Positions 1 to 7,341 of a stretch of DNA of 64,000 bases are shown piece after piece. A program made the translations under genes and the position numbers. Source of the DNA: Bacteroides intestinalis (lineage in GTDB: Bacteria > Bacteroidota > Bacteroidia > Bacteroidales > Bacteroidaceae); contig NZ_QRZF01000007.1 in the NCBI RefSeq assembly GCF_003464595.1, positions 124,001-188,000 on the forward strand, written 5' to 3'. Under the pieces are notes generated by a model. That model saw only the letters and a program-made list of their open reading frames with translations, had not been told where the DNA came from and ran no database searches. The stretch's first letter is position 1, and each line of letters begins with the position of its first letter.

Positions 1-372
1 TTTATCGATGAGAACTTCCCTGCATGCCCCAATGTCTCCGTTGACTTCGGTATCATGGAAAAGGCCGACAATGTATATGTTTCATTAGGAGATTTCGGTT
101 GGTCCGACTTAGGAACATGGGGTTCCCTTTACGACTTGTCTCCAAAAGATGAGGAAGGAAATGTGACGCTGAAATGCCAGTCATTATTATACAATAGCAA
201 AGGAAATGTTGTAGTACTCCCAGAAAATAAGCTCGCTGTCATCGACGGACTGGAAGGTTATCTTATTGCCGAGTCAGACAATGTGCTGCTCATCTGCAAA
301 AAAGACGAAGAACATTCCATTCGTAAATATGTAAACGATGCACAAATAAAATTGGGTGAAGATTATATTTAA
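1..372 (+). CDS. mannose-1-phosphate guanylyltransferase, C-terminal part (5' end outside window)
   Basis: The frame is open from base 1 and ends at TAA 370-372, so this is the last 123 codons of a gene that begins before the window. The stretch SVDFGIMEKADNVYV followed by FGWSDLGTWGSLYDL is typical of the nucleotidyltransferase domain of GDP-mannose pyrophosphorylases, which make GDP-mannose from mannose-1-phosphate and GTP for glycan synthesis. The tail ends about 100 residues after this motif, as in the short, single-domain type without a fused phosphomannose isomerase domain. A shared terminator separates it from the convergent HIT gene. The 5' end and promoter cannot be judged. Confidence 0.9.
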   Translation, partial: FIDENFPACPNVSVDFGIMEKADNVYVSLGDFGWSDLGTWGSLYDLSPKDEEGNVTLKCQSLLYNSKGNVVVLPENKLAVIDGLEGYLIAESDNVLLICKKDEEHSIRKYVNDAQIKLGEDYI

Positions 373-420
373 CCGGGAAATGAGAATTGAAAGCACAGAC
401 TTTCAAACCGAAATAAAGGA

Positions 421-451
421 AACGGGGACTGAATTTACTTCAGTCCCCGTT
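421..451. terminator. bidirectional terminator between manC-type gene and HIT gene
   Basis: Perfect 13-bp arms (421-433 and 439-451) around a 5-base loop, followed by a T-rich stretch on the plus strand and preceded by A-rich sequence. It lies between two convergent genes and probably ends both transcripts. Confidence 0.8.
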
Positions 452-480
452 CTTATTATCAAAAGGAAGGAGTTTTATTT

Positions 481-873
481 TTAGAGCGCTGTACGAATCG
501 CTTCGGCAATTGCTTTAAATTCTTCATCAGAAAGCTTCAGCTTCGGATTAGAGAACAGCATATCCGATTCTTTCTGGATAGGAATGAGATGTATATGCGC
601 ATGAGGTACTTCTAAACCAATCACTGCTTCACCCACTTTCTTACAAGGAAAAGCTTTCTCGATGGCACGTGCCACTTTCTTGGCGAAAACATGCATTGCT
701 GCCAAATCTTCGTCACTCAAATCAAAGATATAATCCACTTCCTGCTTGGGAACGACCAACGTATGACCTTTCACCAACGGATTGATGTCCAGAAACGCAA
801 AGAACTTATCATCCTCTGCCACCTTATAGCTCGGTATTTCACCTGCGATAATTCTACTGAATATTGTTGCCAT
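481..873 (-). CDS. HIT family protein (histidine triad nucleotide-binding)
   Basis: 130 residues. The histidine triad HAHIHLI (H91, H93, H95) near the C-terminus, and the N-terminal TIFSRIIAGEIPSYKV, are the signature of the Hint branch of the HIT superfamily. These hydrolyse adenosine phosphoramidates or similar nucleotide conjugates in the cytoplasm; the physiological substrate is unclear. A longer reading frame starts 12 codons upstream, but ATG 871-873 gives the family-standard N-terminus. It lies 53 bp downstream of greA on the same strand and is probably co-transcribed with it. Confidence 0.93.
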   Translation of the reverse strand: MATIFSRIIAGEIPSYKVAEDDKFFAFLDINPLVKGHTLVVPKQEVDYIFDLSDEDLAAMHVFAKKVARAIEKAFPCKKVGEAVIGLEVPHAHIHLIPIQKESDMLFSNPKLKLSDEEFKAIAEAIRTAL

Positions 874-926
874 AGCTTTTATGATATATAAATTAAGGCA
901 AGCCCGCATGCGGACCTGCCTTTACA

Positions 927-1391
927 TTAAAATGATATGTTCATTACTTCAAGGTTAACCATACCCTGCGGTACTTTGATCTCGGCTACCTCACCTACCT
1001 TCTTGCCAAGCAAGCCTTGCGCAATGGGCGTGTTAACAGAAATCTTACCTTCTTTCAGGTTGGCTTCGCTTTCCGAAACGATAGTGTAGGTCATCTTCAT
1101 GCCGTTCTTCACGTTCTTCAGCTCTACCTTGTTCAATATCTGCACGGAGTCTGTTTTCAGCTTAGACTCATCAATAATCTTGGCATCTGCTATAATCGTC
1201 TTCAATTTATTGATTTTCATCTCAAGCATGCCCTGAGCCTCTTTGGCAGCATCATACTCTGCATTCTCCGACAGGTCACCTTTGTCACGTGCTTCGGCTA
1301 TTGCAGCCGAAATCTTAGGACGTTCTACCGTCTCCAATTCTTTCAGTTCGGCCATCAATTTCTTGTAGCCATCTTCTGACATATAAGCCAT
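927..1391 (-). CDS. greA: transcription elongation factor GreA
   Basis: 154 residues, the usual length for GreA. The N-terminal coiled coil carries the tip motif GDLSENAEYDAAKE; its acidic residues D39 and E42 are the ones GreA inserts into the RNA polymerase secondary channel to stimulate cleavage of backtracked RNA. The C-terminal part is the FKBP-like globular domain. The gene has an unusually clear AGGAGG ribosome binding site for a Bacteroides gene, directly upstream of the ATG. A good promoter (1489-1519) and a terminator-like hairpin (1430-1466) lie in the leader. The HIT gene follows. Confidence 0.96.
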   Translation of the reverse strand: MAYMSEDGYKKLMAELKELETVERPKISAAIAEARDKGDLSENAEYDAAKEAQGMLEMKINKLKTIIADAKIIDESKLKTDSVQILNKVELKNVKNGMKMTYTIVSESEANLKEGKISVNTPIAQGLLGKKVGEVAEIKVPQGMVNLEVMNISF

Positions 1392-1429
1392 ACTTTTTCC
1401 TCCTTTTTAGTTTCTAAATGGTATTATAT

Positions 1430-1466
1430 AACAAAAAAGAATTCCAACATGGTCAGCATGCTGGAA
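1430..1466 (-). terminator. hairpin plus T-run in the greA leader (attenuator or TlpA-like gene terminator)
   Basis: On the minus strand, TTCCAGCATG (1466-1457) pairs with CATGTTGGAA (1451-1442) with one G:T pair, followed by TTCTTTTTTG. It has the form of an intrinsic terminator. It lies downstream of the greA promoter, so it would act on greA transcripts as well as on read-through from the gene at 1575-2726. Confidence 0.7.
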
Positions 1467-1488
1467 CCCTCTTTCGATTTTTCTTTTG

Positions 1489-1519
1489 CAAAGATAGCCT
1501 TTTAAACAATGCGTGTCAA
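1489..1519 (-). promoter_or_regulatory. greA promoter (-33/-7 Bacteroides type)
   Basis: Minus strand: TTG at 1519-1517, a 20-base spacer, then TATCTTTG at 1496-1489. This fits the Bacteroides housekeeping consensus. Transcription would begin near 1482, about 90 bases before the greA ATG, leaving room for the leader hairpin. Confidence 0.65.
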
Positions 1520-1574
1520 GCAAAAATTGCTGCTATGTAACATATTTAAATAAAAACTTCTAATTTATAACAAG

Positions 1575-2726
1575 TTACAGCAGTGCTTTCACAGCAGCAT
1601 CCAGGTCTTTTATGGTCTCTCCACGGGCACTCAGTTCACTATTCCGGTTAATCAGGAACAGCGAAGGAACCTCCTTAACGTTATACATGCCGGCCACATT
1701 TGAGTAAATTCCATTGGCATCTCTTACACAAATCCAGGGCAGATTGTCAGCGGTTGTTTTCCAGAAATGCTCGTCTGCATCCAGTGAGACCTGATAAATC
1801 ACCAGTCCCTGATCTTTATATTTAGTATAAAGGTCATTCAACAAGAAATTATGGGGAGCAGAAGCTGCACTCTGGTAAATAGTAAAGTCAAGCAATACGA
1901 CTTTGCCTTTCAGTTCACTCAGTTTATGAGTGTTACCTTTCATATCACGGAGAGCGATATCAATGATACCAGTTTCAGAAATCGCCTCTTCCGGCAACTC
2001 CAGAACTTTCTGTTGCGGCGTACGGGTATTCTTCATTCCCTTAATCACAATATTATAAAGGTTCTTAGAGCGTACAGCATGCGGATAATAGTTATTCAGG
2101 CTGGTTGCTACAGCAGCAAAGCACTTGATATCTTCTTTACTATTCAAAGGATCGAAAATAAGATAATTATTCAGCTTCTGGAATAAAGCAAAATAAGCAG
2201 CCGCCGTGTTGGGAGCAGAAAATATATATTTTGTTTTCACTTCATCTTTATAGTCCTTCATCAAGGTAGCCAGTTTCTCTTCAAACACATCAGCACCTAT
2301 CTGATGAGCTTGCATCTTCTTCACCAACTCATTCACCTCATTTTGCAACTGCACTTGTTTCAATGTCAGTTCTTTTATCTTGGTACTATTTGCCGATCCC
2401 TCCACCGTATAAGCAGTAGCAAAATCAGTATACGGAGCTTTCAATCCGATAGTTTCCGTAGAATCTACTGAGAAATTGATAACCTTGTCGTCCACACGAA
2501 GGCGGTAAAATTCCGGAGACTCCGGACGTGTTTGTTTGAAACTGAAAGAACCGTCACCCTTCAATTTAACAGAATCCAAGGGTACGATACCCTCCAAAGC
2601 AGCAGCTTCCAGATACAGCATTTTACCGTCGGCACCTGAAACTTCGCCTTCAACTTTGAATTTCGGTTCAGAATTACATGCGCTCAAAGCCAAAGCGGCA
2701 AGCGCAACAATACAGATCTTTTTCAT
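1575..2726 (-). CDS. TlpA-like lipoprotein (DUF4369 plus thioredoxin fold, CxxC lost)
   Basis: 383 residues from ATG 2724-2726, which is followed by a lipoprotein signal ending in LSAC. The reading frame extends 21 codons further upstream, but that would place the start inside the promoter. The N-terminal third resembles DUF4369, the usual partner domain of Bacteroidetes TlpA-like proteins. The C-terminal 140 residues follow the thioredoxin fold (KGKVVLLDF, then VKEVPSLFLINR with the cis-proline). Where TlpA has WCxxC this protein reads FTIYQSAASAPHN, so the redox cysteines are absent. It is probably an envelope protein that no longer does thiol chemistry. It is transcribed toward greA. Confidence 0.85.
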   Translation of the reverse strand: MKKICIVALAALALSACNSEPKFKVEGEVSGADGKMLYLEAAALEGIVPLDSVKLKGDGSFSFKQTRPESPEFYRLRVDDKVINFSVDSTETIGLKAPYTDFATAYTVEGSANSTKIKELTLKQVQLQNEVNELVKKMQAHQIGADVFEEKLATLMKDYKDEVKTKYIFSAPNTAAAYFALFQKLNNYLIFDPLNSKEDIKCFAAVATSLNNYYPHAVRSKNLYNIVIKGMKNTRTPQQKVLELPEEAISETGIIDIALRDMKGNTHKLSELKGKVVLLDFTIYQSAASAPHNFLLNDLYTKYKDQGLVIYQVSLDADEHFWKTTADNLPWICVRDANGIYSNVAGMYNVKEVPSLFLINRNSELSARGETIKDLDAAVKALL

Positions 2727-2760
2727 ATTTAGCTTCTTAATTTCTATTAGAACGAACGTG

Positions 2761-2790
2761 CAAATATAGCTCTTTTCAAGTTTAGTCAAA
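2761..2790 (-). promoter_or_regulatory. promoter of the TlpA-like lipoprotein
   Basis: Minus strand: TTTG (2790-2787), an 18-base spacer, TATATTTG (2768-2761). It lies 35 bases upstream of the chosen ATG and supports that start over the longer frame. Confidence 0.6.
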
Positions 2791-2884
2791 GCATTTTCAT
2801 TGCATCTTCCACACGGAAACTCAAAAAAATAGTCAATTATAAACTTTTTTATCTCATTCCCACCTGATTACATGAATTAATATG

Positions 2885-2892
2885 TATCTTTG
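2885..2892 (+). promoter_or_regulatory. -7 element of the pnp promoter
   Basis: TATCTTTG matches the Bacteroides -7 consensus TAnnTTTG and lies 39 bases before the pnp ATG. No clear TTTG is seen at the -33 position. Confidence 0.5.
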
Positions 2893-2930
2893 CACGAATT
2901 TTGAAAGAAAATATAGATAAAACATTTTTT

Positions 2931-5075
2931 ATGATTAACCCAATTGTTAAGACGATCGAGCTTCCTGATGGCAGAACCATCACACTCGAAACGGGAAAGC
3001 TGGCAAAACAGGCAGACGGTTCTGTAATGCTTCGTATGGGTAACACCATGCTTCTTGCTACTGTTTGTGCCGCTAAGGACGCAGTTCCCGGAACAGATTT
3101 CATGCCGTTACAGGTAGAGTACAAAGAAAAATTCTCCGCATTCGGACGTTTTCCCGGCGGTTTCACCAAGCGTGAAGGACGCGCTTCGGATTATGAAATC
3201 CTGACTTGCCGCCTTGTAGACCGTGCTCTCCGCCCCTTATTCCCCGATAATTATCACGCAGAGGTATATGTAAACATCATCCTCTATTCTGCCGACGGCG
3301 TTGATATGCCTGATGCCTTGGCAGGACTTGCAGCTTCTGCTGCCCTCGCTGTTTCAGATATTCCTTTCAACGGACCGATTTCCGAAGTACGTGTAGCACG
3401 CATCAACGGAAAATTCGTTATCAACCCGACTTTCGACCAGTTGGAAGAAGCAGACATGGACCTTATGGTAGGTGCCACTTATGAAAACATCATGATGGTA
3501 GAAGGTGAAATGAGTGAAGTTTCCGAACTTGACTTGTTGAACGCCATGAAAGCAGCTCACGAAGCAATCAAAGTACAATGTCAAGCTCAGAAAGAATTGG
3601 CAGAAGCAGTGGGTTCTACCGTAAAACGCGAATATTGCCACGAAGTAAACGATGAAGAACTGCGCAAAGCTGTTCACGAGGCTTGTTATGCAAAAGCTTA
3701 TGCTATTGCAGCTTCCGGCAACAAAAATAAGCACGAACGCATGGATGCTTTCGATGCTATCCGCGAAGAATTCAAAGCACAGTTCAGCGAAGAAGAATTG
3801 AGCGAAAAAGCAGCACTGATCGACCGTTACTACCATGATGTAGAGAAAGAGGCTATGCGCCGCAGCATCCTGGACGAAGGCAAGCGCCTTGACGGACGTA
3901 AGACTGACGAAATCCGCCCTATCTGGAGCGAAATCAGCTACCTGCCCGGACCTCACGGTTCTGCAGTCTTCACTCGTGGTGAGACTCAATCTCTGTCTAC
4001 TGTTACCTTGGGTACCAAACTGGATGAGAAGATTATCGACGATGTACTGGAACATGGCAAAGAACGTTTCTTGCTTCACTATAACTTCCCTCCATTCTCT
4101 ACCGGAGAAGCAAAAGCACAACGTGGCGTAGGTCGTCGTGAAATTGGTCACGGACACTTGGCATGGCGTGCACTGAAAGGTCAAATCCCAGCAGACTATC
4201 CGTATGTAGTACGCGTAGTATCCGATATTCTTGAATCTAACGGTTCTTCTTCCATGGCTACCGTATGTGCCGGAACACTGGCATTGATGGATGCAGGTGT
4301 GAAGATCAAACAACCGGTATCAGGTATCGCTATGGGATTGATTAAAAATCCGGGTGAAGACAAATATGCCGTATTGTCCGATATCCTCGGTGATGAAGAC
4401 CACCTGGGCGACATGGACTTCAAAGTAACAGGAACCAAGAATGGTATCACCGCCACTCAGATGGATATTAAGGTAGACGGTCTGTCATTCGATATTCTGG
4501 AACGTGCTTTGAACCAAGCCAAAGAAGGACGTATGCACATCCTCGGTAAGATTCTGGAAACCATTCAGGAACCACGTGAAGAACTGAAACCTCATGCTCC
4601 GCGTATTGAAACGATGACTATTCCTAAAGAATTCATTGGTGCGGTAATCGGCCCTGGTGGAAAGATTATCCAAGGTATGCAGGAAGAAACAGGTGCTACA
4701 ATCACTATCGAAGAGGTAGACAATATCGGAAGAATCGAAATCTCCGGAACCAACAAGAAGAGCATTGATGACGCTATGCGTTTGATTAAGGGCATCGTTG
4801 CTGTACCGGAAGTTGGTGAAGTATACAAAGGCAAGGTACGTTCCGTAATGCCTTATGGTGCTTTCGTAGAATTCCTCCCGGGTAAAGACGGTTTACTCCA
4901 CATCTCTGAAATCGACTGGAAACGTCTGGAAACAGTAGAAGAAGCCGGTATCAAAGAAGGTGACGAAATCGAAGTGAAATTACTCGATATCGACCCGAAG
5001 ACCGGTAAGTTCAAGCTTTCCCGGAAAGTATTGCTTCCGAGACCGGAAAGACAGGAAAGACCTGAAAAGAAATAA
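2931..5075 (+). CDS. pnp: polyribonucleotide nucleotidyltransferase (PNPase)
   Basis: 714 residues. PNPase degrades RNA 3'-5' by phosphorolysis and can add tails in reverse. Order of domains: first RNase PH domain (about 10-145), helical linker (about 150-240), second RNase PH domain (about 325-460), KH domain with [16 protein letters not shown] (about 560-615), and S1 domain with [15 protein letters not shown] (about 630-695). A TTG lies 10 codons upstream in frame, but ATG 2931 starts the family-standard [14 protein letters not shown] strong terminator follows. The lysine-rich end after S1 is short. Confidence 0.97.
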   Translation: MINPIVKTIELPDGRTITLETGKLAKQADGSVMLRMGNTMLLATVCAAKDAVPGTDFMPLQVEYKEKFSAFGRFPGGFTKREGRASDYEILTCRLVDRALRPLFPDNYHAEVYVNIILYSADGVDMPDALAGLAASAALAVSDIPFNGPISEVRVARINGKFVINPTFDQLEEADMDLMVGATYENIMMVEGEMSEVSELDLLNAMKAAHEAIKVQCQAQKELAEAVGSTVKREYCHEVNDEELRKAVHEACYAKAYAIAASGNKNKHERMDAFDAIREEFKAQFSEEELSEKAALIDRYYHDVEKEAMRRSILDEGKRLDGRKTDEIRPIWSEISYLPGPHGSAVFTRGETQSLSTVTLGTKLDEKIIDDVLEHGKERFLLHYNFPPFSTGEAKAQRGVGRREIGHGHLAWRALKGQIPADYPYVVRVVSDILESNGSSSMATVCAGTLALMDAGVKIKQPVSGIAMGLIKNPGEDKYAVLSDILGDEDHLGDMDFKVTGTKNGITATQMDIKVDGLSFDILERALNQAKEGRMHILGKILETIQEPREELKPHAPRIETMTIPKEFIGAVIGPGGKIIQGMQEETGATITIEEVDNIGRIEISGTNKKSIDDAMRLIKGIVAVPEVGEVYKGKVRSVMPYGAFVEFLPGKDGLLHISEIDWKRLETVEEAGIKEGDEIEVKLLDIDPKTGKFKLSRKVLLPRPERQERPEKK

Positions 5076-5100
5076 GAAATTCCTTATTCTTTAGTATACA

Positions 5101-5134
5101 AAGCCCGACGGAGTTCCGTCGGGCTTTCTTTTTG
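5101..5134 (+). terminator. intrinsic terminator after pnp
   Basis: Perfect 11-bp arms AAGCCCGACGG / CCGTCGGGCTT (5101-5111 and 5116-5126) with a 4-base loop, followed by TCTTTTT. Confidence 0.92.
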
Positions 5135-5244
5135 CAAAAAAAGAAAGAGGGAAACCAGAAAAATCTTTTCATACTTTTGCGTATTCCAAAAAGATTATGT
5201 TACTTTACAATATTAACCTTAAATAAGAAAGAGAATATTTAAAA

Positions 5245-5805
5245 ATGCCTTTAGCCGGAAGCCTACATACTATGGATTTATTTTCTCGTTTCTTTCGGGA
5301 GAACCAGGAAAAATTCCTTGCCTTTGCCTACTCCTATACTAGAAGTTGGGCAGAAGCAGAGGATATTTTGATGGAATCCATGATCTCTCTATGGGAATGC
5401 CGCGACCGCTGGGAAGAAGATAAAGGTCTGCATTCCCTGCTCCTTACCATTATTAAGAATAAAGCTCTCAACTACCTGGAACGTGAACAAACACGTCTAC
5501 GTATTGAGGAAGATCTGAATTCGCACCGTCAGCGCGAACTGGATTTGCGCATTGCTACTTTAAAGGATTGCGAACCCGACAAAATATTCAGCACAGAGAT
5601 ACAGCACATCGTAAATAAAGCTCTGGAAAAGATGCCACCTCAAAGCCGCGAAATATTCATGCTCAGCCGTTATAGCAACCTACCGAATAAAAAAATAGCA
5701 GAACAACTGAACGTTTCCCTCAAAACAGTGGAGTTCCATATCACTAAAGCTTTACGTATTCTTCGTGTGGAACTAAAAGATTATCTGACTTCTATTCTTC
5801 TCTGA
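5245..5805 (+). CDS. ECF-type RNA polymerase sigma factor
   Basis: 186 residues (177 if the in-frame ATG at 5272, MDLFSRFF, is used). Region 2 is at about 17-80 (FAYSYTRSWAEAEDILMES) and region 4 at about 125-175 with the helix-turn-helix (IAEQLNVSLKTVEFHITKAL). This is the Bacteroidetes ECF subgroup encoded beside FecR-like anti-sigma factors. It should direct polymerase to the susC-like operon downstream when its signal is received. A TACTTTTG -7 element lies at 5172-5179. FecR follows after one small gene, and the TonB transducer is two genes on, the standard trans-envelope signalling order. Confidence 0.93.
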   Translation: MPLAGSLHTMDLFSRFFRENQEKFLAFAYSYTRSWAEAEDILMESMISLWECRDRWEEDKGLHSLLLTIIKNKALNYLEREQTRLRIEEDLNSHRQRELDLRIATLKDCEPDKIFSTEIQHIVNKALEKMPPQSREIFMLSRYSNLPNKKIAEQLNVSLKTVEFHITKALRILRVELKDYLTSILL

Positions 5806-5824
5806 TAAAACTCTTCTGCTTTTC

Positions 5825-5855
5825 TTTGATAATATAAATAAAAGGCATATGTTTG
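5825..5855 (+). promoter_or_regulatory. Bacteroides-type promoter before the 65-residue gene
   Basis: TTTG at 5825-5828, a 19-base spacer, TATGTTTG at 5848-5855. Both elements match consensus. The position, 30-40 bases before the small ORF at 5886, argues that this ORF is expressed apart from the sigma factor. Confidence 0.65.
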
Positions 5856-5885
5856 CAGCATCAGTAATATTGCTGGCTATTAAAC

Positions 5886-6083
5886 ATGGTAGTTATGAGA
5901 TATATTGTAATAATATACTACGTGCTTATCGAGGGAGAACAAATTTTTGAAACCCTGAATGTCAACAAGAATATTGAAGCAAACTCTCCGGAGGAAGCCA
6001 TAGGCATTGCTTACAATCTATTTAAAGCCGAAGCTTCGGACGAATGCTACATTGTATCCATCATTCCCAACGCAGTAGATTGA
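5886..6083 (+). CDS. small protein of unknown function between sigma factor and FecR
   Basis: 65 residues, or 62 from the ATG at 5895 (MRYIVIIYYVLIEGEQ). I do not recognise a family. The N-terminal stretch is hydrophobic but reads like a beta strand rather than a membrane helix, and SPEEAIGIAYNLFKAEASDECYIVSII looks like the helix and last strand of a small alpha/beta fold. It has its own consensus promoter just upstream. Its place between an ECF sigma factor and its anti-sigma factor is unusual. The pair normally lies with nothing between, so this may be an insertion or a modulator. Confidence 0.6.
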   Translation: MVVMRYIVIIYYVLIEGEQIFETLNVNKNIEANSPEEAIGIAYNLFKAEASDECYIVSIIPNAVD

Positions 6084-6134
6084 TGCAGTAAATAGCTTTA
6101 TTATTTCATAAAACAAAAAAAAGTTTCATTTCCC

Positions 6135-6170
6135 GTTAGGGTAGTGACGAACTTACCTGTATTAATTATA
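6135..6170 (+). promoter_or_regulatory. possible ECF-sigma-dependent promoter before fecR
   Basis: GTTAGGGTA (6135-6143) and TGTATTAATTA (6158-6168) lie about 15 bases apart, roughly 50 bases before the FecR start. They look like the -35/-10 of ECF-driven sigma/FecR/SusC units rather than the TTTG/TAnnTTTG housekeeping type. The assignment rests on my recollection of such promoters. Confidence 0.4.
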
Positions 6171-6218
6171 GAAGGGCAGGAAAAACCTCCCTTATTTAAT
6201 TAACCATTTAAGTACGTC

Positions 6219-7154
6219 ATGAACCAAGAACTATTATATAAGTATTTTAGAGGAACTGCCACCATTGAAGAAGAAAAGCGCATCCTTGATTGGGTGGAAG
6301 CCTCGGAGGAAAACCGAGAAGCTTTCCTGAAAGAGCGTATGATATTTGATGTGGCCCTATTCTCTGACAGACAGAGTAGCAAGAAAAAGACATTCCGTCT
6401 GGCTCCGATACTCAAATGGGGAATGCGCGTAGCTGCCGTTATCATCATAGGTGTATGCGGCTACTTCATGACAAACGATTACCTCTATAATCAACTCGCC
6501 CAACCGCAAACCATTACTGTCCCTGCCGGGCAACGTGCACAAATCACCCTTGCTGACGGTACACGTGTATGGTTGAATGCACAGTCCACATTAACTTATG
6601 CCTCCAACTTCGGACGTAGCGAAAGAAACGTGGAACTGGATGGTGAAGCCTATTTTGAAGTGGCAAAAAATAAAGATATCCCCTTCTATGTACACACCGA
6701 AATGAATAAAGTAAAGGTAGTAGGTACCTGCTTCAATGTTTGTGCCTATAAAGACAGCAAAGAATTCGAAACTACCCTCGTAGAAGGTATTGTGGACATT
6801 TATCCCGCCAATAACAACAAAGTCATCACCCGTTTGCAAAAAGATGAATTCTTTGGAAACTATGACGGGAAATGCAAAAAGGTTATACTTCCTTCTTACG
6901 AATACTTACGGTGGAAAGAAGGATTATATTGCTTTGATGATGTACCGTTCAGCTGCATCCTTACCAAACTAGAAAAATACTATAATGTAAAAATAACCGT
7001 TTCCGATCCTAAATTGCTGAATTATGATAGTTGTACCGGAAAATTCCGCGAGCAGGACGGCATAGAGCATATTCTTCGAACCATTTCAAAAGATCATCCT
7101 TTTGAGTTCAGTATCAATGAAGAAAAAGACTCGATTTTTATTTACGAGAAATAA
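6219..7154 (+). CDS. FecR family anti-sigma factor
   Basis: 311 residues. The N-terminal cytoplasmic part (1-60) should bind the ECF sigma factor encoded at 5245-5805. One membrane segment lies at about 65-84 (LKWGMRVAAVIIIGVCGYF). The periplasmic FecR domain is at about 99-198 (TVPAGQRAQITLADGTRVWL, then GEAYFEV), and a DUF4974 domain at about 240-311 should contact the STN domain of the SusC-like transducer. Together they form a sigma/anti-sigma/TonB-transducer relay that reports substrate binding at the outer membrane. Confidence 0.94.
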   Translation: MNQELLYKYFRGTATIEEEKRILDWVEASEENREAFLKERMIFDVALFSDRQSSKKKTFRLAPILKWGMRVAAVIIIGVCGYFMTNDYLYNQLAQPQTITVPAGQRAQITLADGTRVWLNAQSTLTYASNFGRSERNVELDGEAYFEVAKNKDIPFYVHTEMNKVKVVGTCFNVCAYKDSKEFETTLVEGIVDIYPANNNKVITRLQKDEFFGNYDGKCKKVILPSYEYLRWKEGLYCFDDVPFSCILTKLEKYYNVKITVSDPKLLNYDSCTGKFREQDGIEHILRTISKDHPFEFSINEEKDSIFIYEK

Positions 7155-7255
7155 TTTGATATCAAAAATAAAACCTTAAAATTTAGTACTAACCCCTTAA
7201 ATAGAAAAGCATTATGAAATAGAAGAAACAGTCTACTAATTACCCCTACAAAAAA

Positions 7256-7285
7256 GATCGGAAAGTACCCCCATACTTTCCGATC
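7256..7285 (+). promoter_or_regulatory. hairpin in the susC leader
   Basis: Perfect 12-bp arms GATCGGAAAGTA / TACTTTCCGATC (7256-7267, 7274-7285) with loop CCCCCA, 56 bases before the SusC start. No T-run follows, so it is not a plain terminator. It could be a leader RNA structure or the processed end of a small RNA. Confidence 0.5.
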
Positions 7286-7341
7286 CGAAACAGTCAAAAA
7301 TCGACCTTAATCAATTTATTAACTTAACACATTACAAAGAT

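Noticed and set aside
3354..4313. 319-codon open frame antisense to pnp
   Set aside because: It mirrors the codon bias of pnp on the other strand, has no family features, and lies wholly within a conserved gene.
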